Source: Porogramme epimiltina (lineage: Eukaryota; Basidiomycota; Agaricomycetes; Polyporales; Polyporaceae). From it: a stretch of DNA of 47,074 nt. A model generated the notes under the pieces. The model was not told the DNA's origin. It made no database searches and saw nothing but the letters and a program-made list of their open reading frames with translations. The translations under genes and the position numbers were made by a program. Numbering within the stretch: position 1 is the first letter of the stretch; every line of letters starts with the position of its first letter. Location of the stretch: positions 1-47,074 of the forward strand of contig FTLJ01000271.1 in NCBI GenBank assembly GCA_900155495.1, in the 5' to 3' direction. Below are positions 11,072-20,713 of this stretch, one piece after another.

Positions 11072-12306
11072 ATGTCCACCCAGGCAGTTCACGTTCCCTC
11101 GCCCTCTGACTTCACAGCCTCCCCTCAGTCTTTCGACACACCAGACTCCTCCCGGGAGGGATCTTGATGAAAACACCCCAGTCGCTTGGATAGTCAAAAT
11201 GCAGGTTTTCAAGAAGGAGAGAACGCCTGGTGAGTCTGCTCAATGGTAGCGTCTTGGCTGTAATCATAAATATGGCTGTCTCCGGCTAGTGCCTCGACGG
11301 ACCATCTTACAAGACATTCACGACCTCACCGAGGAACCACACTCCCTGCCCGCGACCCCTGTAGCGCAGCTCTCTCCACGCACGCCTGGGTCTCGCCGGC
11401 CGACGGAACCAGGTCACGGTTATGTCGACCCATCGTACCCCCTCCACCCATTGTATAACGGCGCCCTAGGAGATTCACGTCTCCAGCATCACAAATGTGT
11501 GTCTTTCTGTGTATTGTGCGCTGGTGGAGAGGTAGTGGAACTCTCTCCCGGACAGATCTGGTTGGAGACCTCACGCTTGCCCACGCATTGCGTTTCATCC
11601 AATTCTGACTCTTGTTGTAGGGACTCAAGAGGACCAAGATCAGTACGATGAGAGGATACGAAAAAAGGCTATGAGCGAGCTCGTTGAGTCTTGGATGGAT
11701 CGCCTGCAGTTGATCAGTGTCATCGTAAGTTGCATATGTTCATCCACACGCCTACTCCGCAAACACGCGCCCGTTTAGACCACTTTCTTCGCCGCAATCG
11801 AAGCCCAGCTCATCGGGACCACCACGCCTGATGACCCGAGTACCGACTCCCTGGTCGATCAGGCCGCAAACGCCGCGCTCGCAGGCGCACTCGTCGTGCA
11901 TACTTTCGCGGCGATCATGTCCTTCCTGGCGGCGTTTTTCCTCATCCGATACAAGCTCTCTGTCGCGAAGCGGGAAGAACGGCGCGTAGAGGCACAGGCA
12001 GCGGGCGCAACGACCGTCTCCTCGTCGTCTGTCTGGTCGATGAATTGGCGCCTCGAACAAGTCGGGCCATTTCGCCGCGGAGAGCCGCCGACACACCTCC
12101 TGGACCATTGTCATTCGCTCTGCATGGGTATGGCAGCGATTGGGTTCGTTCTCGCACTGGTGGGCGTGCTGTGCTTCGTGTGGAGCCGCCTGCCACGAAG
12201 CTCAGCATACTTCTCGTCTGTATGTATGGCTGCGTGCATCGTAGGGGGGCTAGGGGCGCTCTTCTGGCCTGCCTCCTCCGTGCATAGGAAGCTCAAAACC
12301 AAGTAA
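11072..12306 (+). CDS. Small multi-span membrane protein of unknown function
   Basis: The 3' part is clear. An exon at 11621-11724 is followed by a 54-base intron (11725-11778, GTAAGT...TTTAG, phase 0) and a final exon 11779-12306. It encodes an amphipathic stretch (SWMDRLQLISVI), then two hydrophobic segments separated by an acidic loop, a charged loop with a Ser run, and two more hydrophobic segments, ending K-L-K-T-K. Upstream, an exon at 11290 to about 11500 is Pro-rich. It joins in phase to an exon ending at 11229 through GTGAGT...GGCTAG, and a weak-donor intron ends at 11620. The ATG at 11072 has an excellent start context (GCCACCATG) but its frame stops at 11165; the frame that matches downstream offers ATGs at 11004 and about 11199. 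So the start is unresolved or the gene carries a small frameshift. Short membrane proteins with this layout are common in agaricomycetes; function unknown. Confidence 0.55.
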
Positions 12307-12501
12307 TGCCTTTCCGGGGATTAAAATTTGGTGAGCCTCCGTACATTTGTTATTGCCCTGGCACATAGCTGAAGTCTTCGCAGACTATGTGTATGCTCCC
12401 AGACCACATCTGCGCGCCTCATGTATGTACCATATGGTGTTCGCCTGTATGCGTGCAGCAGTCGAGATATATGCTTCATCAATGATATACCATTGTAGTC
12501 C

Positions 12502-14378
12502 CTAACGCTCCCGGAGGTCTATCGCTTTGGACCGCAAGACTGACGTGTCCGTGAACTCGCTTGCAAGGTGGAGCACTAGGGTGGAACTACTAAGGGGACA
12601 CTCCGTGAACCACATGCGGATCTGTCCTGGGAACGCCTTCATTTCCAGAACCTTTGCCTGTCCTTTCCAGCTCACGACATGGTCCTCCGCGCAAACGTGC
12701 TCGGAAGAAGGCTCTACGTACAGGTCGCGCTCGAGGCACTCCCGGACCCTAGCCCAATGGAAGCCCAGATCTCCACCATCCGAAGACAGTTGCGCAGTCG
12801 ACTGCGCGCATCGCCCCATAGTGACCGCGGCGTAGCGAGGGCCGCGCGCCCTCCCGATGCTGAATGCCATCCTCCCGCTGGCCGACTCGGTCCAGCGCGC
12901 GGGCACCCTCGTGTACCGCACGTCCAGGAACAGCTCCTCGGCCTCTTCGAGCGCTCGAGCGCATGCGGCAGGGAAGCGGAACGGCGCCGCGAGCGTGCCG
13001 TTCATGGTGCGCAGGAGGTGTGCGATGGGGTGGCCGCGCGGCGGCGTGGGAGGCGGGCGGTGCGCGAGGTAGATGGTGCTCCAATGGACGCCCAGGTCGC
13101 GGTCTGACTCGAGGACTGTGATGTGTGAGAGCCCGCGGAAGGAGACGAGACGGTCCTCTGGCGCGCAGTGGTAGATGTCCACGGTGGGATCTGGGGCGGT
13201 GGGGCATTGTGTAAGGGAGAGGCCGAGAGGTTCTCCGCGAATGGAGCAGGAGAGGACGGCGACGGCGCGATCGCCAGTCGGAGTGGATAGGACTGGGATG
13301 GTGGCTCTGACTCCGTATGATGTGAGCTCGAACTTAGGTACTCTAAAGTTGCGAGACAAGGGTAAGCTCGCGTGTTGTCTGGCGAGGTTGTACTACCAGT
13401 ATCGAGGTAAGTACTAGTAGGACCATGGAAACATCGAATAGAAACACGTACATTGTCAGCGAGAAACCGGGGAACAAAGGTGATGTCACTTGAGTTCAAA
13501 AAGTGTGCTGGGGATGGTGCGAGTAGGAACAGAGTTGCGAGGGTGTGGTCGTCAAGTACGTCGACGTCTGGAGAAGGAGACCGCGAAGACGATGGGGACT
13601 CCAATCCCACGACCTCGTCGTTCGCGCCCCATGCGAAAATCGACGTGTCGATAGTGCGCCTCATGATCTCCTCTTGAAGCCTGTAGAATGCCTGGCGCCC
13701 CTCCCCATAAAGAGTCGGCATGTTGATACCGAAGATTCCTAGTAGGGAGTATACCTCGTCTTCTATACGCGTGGTTGTACGCCTGGCTGCCCACGACATG
13801 CGCTGGGCGACGCTGGCGTCCGCGATTTCCGTTTCGAACGTTAAGACACTTGCAGGTATGCCTGTGATCCCAGACAGAAGCTCTGCGAGCTCGATTTTGG
13901 TACCGATCACTTTCCAATTTTGCGAAACGAAGATAACAACCTGCGGCGCGAGGAGCTCTTGCAACGTCCAGCCGCGTGTGTGCCATCGGCTCTGACGAAA
14001 GAAGGACCGATCTTCCGCATGACTTGGGACATCTCGGAGGTATGCGTAGCAAACCTCTGAGTGAGCGTAGTATGCGTACATAGAGTTAATAGCCTCAGAG
14101 AGCTCAGCGCTGCTTGTCTTGTCGATGCAACAGGTATCGATCCAGATCCAAGCGTATTGATGCCGCCGGGCGAGCAGACAAGCTTCTTTGATCTTCGAAG
14201 AGACCACATTGAGGGGGTTTTCCCTAGTTTTTGAACATTGAACGTGAACATCGAGAATGCCGTGAAAGGTTTGTTCCGCTTCGTCCCACACATGTGAGAG
14301 GATAGCGTATCCGCCGGGTACTTTCTCCGGGTCAGAGAAGAATTTCAGCTTGATACACTCCGTGTCGAGCAGCCACAT
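12502..14378 (-). CDS. HET-domain protein 3 (HET-3)
   Basis: Two exons: 13452-14378 and 12502-13392, with a 59-base intron at 13393-13451 (GTACGT...TGGTAG, phase 0). I chose the ATG at 14378, which gives M-W-L-L-D-T; the frame is open for 19 more codons upstream, but that part is not conserved in the paralogues. The product is 605 residues, the shortest intact member. HET motifs: GYAILSHVW near 24, DTCCIDKTSS near 88, TRGWTLQELLAP near 140, and DEVYSLLGIFGINMPTLYGEG near 218, with Val and Ser where the others have Ala and Cys. The C-terminal region starts with FELTSYGVRATIP and carries CAEDHVVSW then STLVLHL. It lies 195 bases beyond the stop of the membrane-protein gene at 12306, on which it converges. 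Confidence 0.88.
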
Positions 14379-14937
14379 GGTTGCAACTACAGTCATTATG
14401 AGAACATCGTGGTAGCATATGTAGCACATCCACATATATATGACGAGAAGTACTCGCCTAGGAATGTGACTAAGAAACTCCGAGCGGGTTGGACTTCATC
14501 CGAAGTTTTAAAATGGTAGTAGGTAAGACTGGGATTTAATCCATATTTTGTAATTCAATCTCCGCCAAATTAGCAGATATGAATAATCTAACTCCGACCA
14601 CAACGCTTGTATCTGATCAACTCCGAAACTTGTTCTCTTCAACTCCTTCCTTTCACAGCTTCAGTGGTAAAAGACCTAGCGTAGCAGGAATTCAAGTCAT
14701 TTCTTGGCACCGGTGTAGTTATCTATCCTCGGGGACATAGGGACGGCCCTCTCTCTAGGCCAACACAACTTAGTAAGTGATGTGACATCCATAGATTACT
14801 CGGAGACAGGAATCACCACTTCAAGATGTCAAAAATTGTAAACTATAGAAGTCCTTCATGGACTCTTGAGCATGCCTAGACAACCGACACACCAATCTCT
14901 AGCACGACCGCACTATTGGCACCGTCCGTACCGAAGT
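14379..14937. other. Intergenic region between HET-3 and HET-4
   Basis: About 560 fairly AT-rich bases upstream of the HET-3 start and downstream of the HET-4 stop. It should hold the HET-3 promoter and the HET-4 3' end. I see no gene or distinct repeat. Confidence 0.5.
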
Positions 14938-16945
14938 TCACCGTGGTTGGATACAAAGCATCTCATCTCCAACATACGACGTTAGCCCCAGAAGCGCAAG
15001 AGTGCCCCCTGTCTTATTCATGCGATACGGCTCGAACGCAAGCTCAACCCAGATCGCGCGCGTGACGTCTTCGGAGAGGTCAATCGTCCCCTCGAACCTC
15101 CTTTTACGCGCATGCCAGGATGCGATGTGGTCCTCGGGACATGTATGACCCCCGAACCGCGCTATGTTGAGTTCTTCATCTGACTCCTGTGGAAAGGTCC
15201 CGGCGTTGAATGGTCCCCTTGCTGAAGCTTCGTTTGCTCCGATGTTCGAATTCGTCTGGAGGGATTCAAACTGCACAGTCGCCCAGTGCCAGCCCCGCTC
15301 GCCGTGGTGACTCCCCAGCCTTGGTATACGCTTCTTCGAGTCACTCTCGCACCGTCCGAGTGTGACAAACGCGCGGTGGCCTTCGACCCAGTGGTGCCGA
15401 AACACTAGCGTCATAGGCGGCGCGCCAGTCCATGTCCCACCACGCAGGCCAGGGCCTCCGCCGATGATGGCGTCGAGGTAGTGGCATGAGCCAGGGGTCT
15501 CTCGCGAAGCCAGCGCGTCAAGAACTGCTAGCGGAAAGCGGAACGGAGAGGTGGTGATGTTGCTCATGCTGATGAGGATGAGAGACGGGCCAGAAGCCAC
15601 AGCATTGAGCGCGCGGAAAGGTGGCCGTGTCGTGAGGTAGATGTCTCGCCATGTGGGCTTCAGTTCACCAAGTGAGCCGTCACAGGGGATGTCTTTGAGT
15701 CGAACGATACGGAAGTGTCCCCAGCTGCAACGGTAAACGGGACGCACGGCGCCAGGGCCCACGGTGTCGCGAGTAATGAGAAGCCCCAGTGGCCCGTAGT
15801 TGTTGGAACAGGATAACAAGGCCACGCTGCAGCCTGCAGGAAGGTCTATGACAGGGACGTGCGCGAGGATGCCGTAGGGCGTTGTGGTAAATGCGGGTAT
15901 GTCGACAATCTCCTGTTCTGGTGACACTGGGGACGGCGTCAAAGGCGGTGCACTCTATACCATAGATCTGTGTAAGTCCGTGGTGCGTGGAATAGGTACA
16001 AAGAGCAGGGCTTACGGTATATGCCCGGATGGGACCATCGAAATCGCACTGAATGCTCATATTTGCCGGTCTCGCAGCAAACAGGTATGGGGCCACGTTT
16101 CCGATGGTCGTATCAAGAAAGCGCGGCGGTTCGTCAACCGCCGAGCTGAGGAGGGTTGCTTTCTCGAAGGGAAGATAGGTACCCCATATGAACAGGGTGG
16201 GGTCCATTGACGTTTTCATGATTTCCTCCTGCAGACGATAGAAGGCTCGTGTCCCTTCACCATAAAGGACGGGCATATTGATGCCGAAGAAGCCCATTAG
16301 GCAGTACGCTTCGTCTTCCGGGCGCGTTGTACTTCGAGATCCGGCCCACGACAAGCGGCGTGCTACGCCCATGTCTGCCATGTCCTGTTCGAATGTCAAA
16401 ACACTCATCGGGACGCCCGAAATATCCTGAAGGACTGTCGCGATCTCGGTCTTCGTTGCTAAGGTGGACCAGTCCGCGGCGAGGAATACGACTACCCGAG
16501 GAGCCACAAGCTCTTGTAAGGTCCACCCACGAGCATGCCAGCGACTGTAGTAGAACTCCCCCGTGGCATCATCGAGCGTGCAACCACGAGAAACGTCGGC
16601 GAGATATGCATAGCACACCTGAGCGAGGGAGTAGTAACGGAACATGGAGTTGATTGCCTCGGAGAGATCCGCACTGCTTGTCTTATCGATGCAGCATGTG
16701 TCGCACCAAGCCCAGCGGTAGCCGTTCTCTTCTGCCAGCTCACAAAATCGTCTGATCTTCTTAGCGACGAACCGGCGCGGGCTGAGCCTGAGCATTGCAC
16801 AGCGTCTGGCGATGGACTGGATTTCTTGGAAGGTTTGCTCGCCACTTGAGTCCCAGCAGTGAGAGAGGATGGCGTATCCCCCATCGACTGCTTCCGGCGA
16901 GGTGAAGAAATGCAGTTGGGCTGTGCTTGTATCGAGGAGCCACAT
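14938..16945 (-). CDS. HET-domain protein 4 (HET-4)
   Basis: Two exons: 16016-16945 and 14938-15954, with a 61-base intron at 15955-16015 (GTAAGC...GGTATAG, phase 0). The nearer acceptor ACACAG would bring in a stop, so TATAG is preferred. The product is 648 residues from M-W-L-L-D-T. HET motifs: GYAILSHCW near 23, with Cys replacing the usual Val/Thr; DTCCIDKTSS near 87; ARGWTLQELVAP near 140; and DEAYCLMGFFGINMPVLYGEG near 218. The C-terminal half has GPLGLLITRD, SPFRFPLAVLDAL, a VTLGRC strand and CPEDHIASW. It is slightly longer here than in HET-2 and HET-3 because of an extra loop before the CPEDHI signature. It looks intact. Confidence 0.88.
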
Positions 16946-17660
16946 TTCGCGAGTCTCTTCTTTAGTATGCTAGGTCAGATAGGAACCTTTGAGTCGTAGA
17001 GCGAGCGGAGAGCTTCAAACACGTACAAAGAGGAAGATTGCAACTGGTCAAAATCAGCTTCGGCCTTTGCCCTGAGCGAAGTTGCTCTGACTGCGGTTCG
17101 AATTGCTTGACTGCAAAGCTGACGCCGATTAAATCAAATAGAATAAAGGCTTGTCTGTGGATGCACCTGCAGGAATGACTCAGGCTTTGGCATTACAGTT
17201 GTCGCAGGTGTACCTTAATACTGCTTTACCTCTGTGCCAAAGGGTTGGTATAAGCTCCGCATACCAATCAATACAAGGGCTGGACATGCGCAAGTTGACC
17301 GTTCCAAAACGGGGTGCGCGACCTGGTAACGTAATAGAGTATTACATACCAGTCAACGTAATAGAGTATTACATACCAGTCACGCGACTATATCGCTTAC
17401 GTGGCAGATGCTTTAGTGCTGGCGCTAAGTCCAACACTGCTTCAGCCTCAGACCGTCCCAGAACCGGCATTCTGAGCTCTGATCATGACATGCATGACAG
17501 TTCAACGACTATGTAGCGCGATCAGGCCTAAGCGTATATCGTACTCCCCCAGGACTCTTCAGTCCAATACAGTCTCATTACTAGGCTTCACTCATAGCTT
17601 ATCCTCTCTAGGCTACTGCCAGACGGGTCTTCCATTGGAGATAGCACTAATCGCATTTCA
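16946..17660. other. Intergenic region between HET-4 and HET-5
   Basis: About 715 bases upstream of HET-4. The one notable structure is the 27-base tandem repeat at 17328-17381, described separately. A frame at 17151-17516 runs through that repeat and has no recognisable features, so I do not call it a gene. Confidence 0.5.
17328..17381. repeat. Perfect tandem duplication of a 27-base unit containing a palindrome
   Basis: Two identical 27-base units lie head to tail at 17328-17354 and 17355-17381. Each contains GTAATA-GAG-TATTAC, a perfect six-base inverted repeat around three bases. The first unit is also framed by CTGGTA on the left and TACCAG on the right, giving a longer imperfect hairpin. 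It could be a regulatory site in the HET-4 promoter, a footprint of a small mobile element, or simple slippage. Confidence 0.85.
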
Positions 17661-19878
17661 TTAGCCTGAGTTTGGTAAACCTTTGCAGATGATATTAGCT
17701 GACGCAGGACTAGGATTCGCATGGAAGGAAACAACTCGAACCTCATGTTCAGTTTCTTCAAAATACAAGTCGAAGGTGGGCTCTCCGATTGCATTGACCC
17801 AACTTGCTTTGAACGAGACCCTTATCTGTACGCTCTCCGTTGACAGGCCGACACGAGAAGGTTTTTTGTCCGCTTCGAGTGAATTGAAAGTGCGCGAGTT
17901 GTCTTTCCAAGAAGAAATATGGTCCAGAGAGCACATATGTGTTGATTCCTCAGAACGTCTCGGATAATCTGGACATTGACTCCTAGTGCAGTGAAACTTG
18001 AGGAAGGCATAAGGGGGTGGATATTTCCCGAGCTGTTGGCCGTCTTCCCCGGGACGTTCACGATGACTTGGTCTCCTACCGAGATGACGTGAAATCAAGT
18101 TGTCCAGATATTCGGTGTCGCTTTTGTGGGAATTACAGCGTCCTAGAGTGAGCGACATCCACGTGTTCGCCCCAGAGATGTGTTCTTTCTTAAAAACCAA
18201 TAGTGATGGTGGTATACCTGCCCATAGTGTCGTGACAGTCGTTATAGATATCAGTTCCCAGCCGTGGCGTGTATTGAGCTCTGATATCATTGAATGCCTG
18301 ACTCGGAAGGGGGATAAGACACCGCAGAGGGCATCTATATTGGACGACCTCGGATCTTCGAACCTTGGACACGAGCGGACCTCGGGGTAGGGAGATATGT
18401 ATATGTTTTTCCAGCGCCACCGGATGGTCACGTCTCCCCGGAATTGGACAAGACGGCAAACAATTGAACGGGATCCACAGCAATAAATTGGTTCCCCAGC
18501 AGGCCCAACTTCGCTGCTATGCTCGAGTACGAGGAGGAGAGGACGTTGCTGGGCGGTCAACAGGAGATTTGCAAGGACGTGGTTCCTATCAATCGAAAAC
18601 ACTTGAAGGCGGGCATAGATCCCGTGCGGAGTCCGAGTGAACGTCGGAATTTCCACGCGGCAGCTCCGTAAGAATGGAAACCAGAGCTGTTGGTTTTCCT
18701 GGTCACAGATAGACGTGAGCATGGTGTATTCAAAAGCACACTCACATTGATAAAAAAGCTTACCTGGGTAAAGTCGGTCATGTCAGCAAACTGTACCCCA
18801 CGCCAGTCATTGAATGCAGCAGAACATGGAGCCAAAAGGTGGGACATTGGGCGTAAATCTTCTCTGTTGCTCGAGACTTCTGGTTTACATGCTGCTGAAA
18901 GCTCCCGAATCCCTGTGAAGGTCCGAAATGCTCCCCATGCGAAAAGGGAAACGTCTCCTGATATTCGCATGATTTCTTCCTGGAGGCGGTAGAAGGCTTT
19001 TTGGCCTTCACCGTATAATGTGGGGAGATTGATACCGAAGAGGCCAAAGAGACAGTATGCCCCATCCTCTACGCGAGTTGTTCTTCTACCAGAGGCCCAG
19101 CGCATCCTCCCGTGTATGCTGATATCGACGACATCTTTCTCAAATCTAAGAACACTGGCGGGTATCTTCGTGATTTGCTCCAGACTTTCGGCGAGTTCCC
19201 TCTTTGTTCCGATCAGCGTCCAGTCCTGAGACATGAAGCGAATGCTCGTCGGGGCAATGAGCTCCTGTAGGGTCCACCCTCGAGTGTGCCATTTGCTGGT
19301 TCCGAATTCTTGGTCCAATCTACAATCTTCTTTTCCAATGAAACAAGCTCCGGAGACGTCATGGAGATACACATAGCAAACGTCTGAGAGGGCGTAATAG
19401 CGAAACATGGAGTTAATGGCCTCAGTGAGGTCGGCACTGCTTGTCTTGTCGATGCAACAGGTATCGGCCCATGCCCATTCGTATCCGTCCCGTTGGGCGG
19501 TAATAAGAAATGTGCGGACTTTCTTGGAAAGCATATCGCGAGGAATTGATGCGCAAGGCTCAAGTGCATGCGTTTCTGGGTCTGCTACACGAGGACTGCC
19601 TTCACTAGTGCTAGTGCTGGTTGGAGAGTCTGGGACATAGTCCTAGGTAACGATCAAATCTTCAGCTAGAAACGGTAGCAAATACTACTACACACCGTGC
19701 ATTCCATCTTATTGCTTGGTCCAGTGCCCTGATCAGCATAGGTCCGGACGCTCTGGAAGGTATCTTCTTCGGCATCTGTTAACCACACGTGTGATAATAT
19801 GGCATAGCCGGGCGATGGGATGTCCTCAGGGTGAGCAAAGAATCTAAGCTCTCCACTAGAAGTGTTCATGAGCCACAC
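17661..19878 (-). CDS. HET-domain protein 5 (HET-5), canonical start codon lost
   Basis: Three exons: 19696-19878, 18764-19642 and 17661-18698. Introns are 19643-19695 (GTGTGT...CCTAG, 53 bases) and 18699-18763 (GTAAGC...GACCAG, 65 bases), both phase 0. Alignment with the paralogues puts the start at 19878, but the codon there is GTG instead of ATG; the rest of the W-L-M-N-T motif is intact. The first in-frame ATG is codon 4 (19869), giving a 696-residue product that lacks only the first three residues. HET motifs: GYAILSHVW, DTCCIDKTSS, TRGWTLQELIAP, and the final motif as DGAYCLFGLFGINLPTLYGEG, with Gly replacing the usual Glu. A Ser/Thr/Pro-rich linker after intron 1 matches the position of the extra stretch in HET-1, its closest relative here. 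The C-terminal region keeps CSLDHISSW. Confidence 0.8.
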
Positions 19879-20713
19879 TGTAGTAGGATGGGTGACGGAT
19901 AAGGTAAGTAATCCACATGAGATGATTGGCTCCTTACTGATACTGTGCGGAACAGGATTTAGACTTCAGGTTGCAGTGTGCTGAGATACCCGCGAGAGAA
20001 AGGCGAAGTGAGCGGCGCTGTCTTTTTATATCACCCCAGACTTCAGCAAATCGACGCTCTCGCCTGACATAAGTTTATAGCACTGCCCGAGATCACAGCC
20101 TAAGCGTTAACCTTTACTCGGAAGTCAAACGTACTTTAATGCGTTCCTGTTAAACACCGCCTCAATATTCTTTCTGAGCTGCGATCGCTCAAGTTCCATC
20201 ACACATCAGGCACCCCAGCCCTTACCGTACTGTGTCGCCTTATCCCATTTGAGTCAAGGTTCTGTCACGTGGTGATACTAAGAGAATATGTTGGGCTCAA
20301 GTTCCAGTCTGAGATGGGTAGCGAGAGCGTCGAAAGGGACACTGGAACAATGGAAGGTAAAATGTCAGGGCAAAGGCGATAGCCTGAGGGGAACATTGAA
20401 GGGCCCCCACCCAGATTGATTCATCTGTGTGGTACCGCATGATACTACTAGAGACGTGCTAGACCCCCAATAATGATGATGTGGTCGCATCGAAACATAG
20501 TTACGAACCAGATGGAGAATAACAAGCCTAAGATATCCTATTTTGGTGGTGGGCGTCATTGTATGGTGCATTTGTAGCGCTGGGTGAAACCTCTTAACTT
20601 CCACTTCTTCCCTCGTTTCCCGACGTGGCCATTATCCGCTATCGTCTGTTGAATGTCCTCTTTTGTTTTGGCGAAATCATTCCCGTCCGACCATTTATCA
20701 CCGTATTTCAGGT
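19879..20713. other. Intergenic region between HET-5 and HET-6
   Basis: It contains the HET-5 upstream region and the unresolved 3' end of HET-6. A frame at 20556-20777 (minus), rich in charged residues near its end, may be a last exon of HET-6 but no splice pair joins it in phase. Nothing else stands out. Confidence 0.4.

Noticed and set aside
16946..17660. Transposon remnant around the 27-base repeat
   Set aside because: No terminal inverted repeats at a distance, no transposase-like frame and no clear target duplication; kept only as a repeat.
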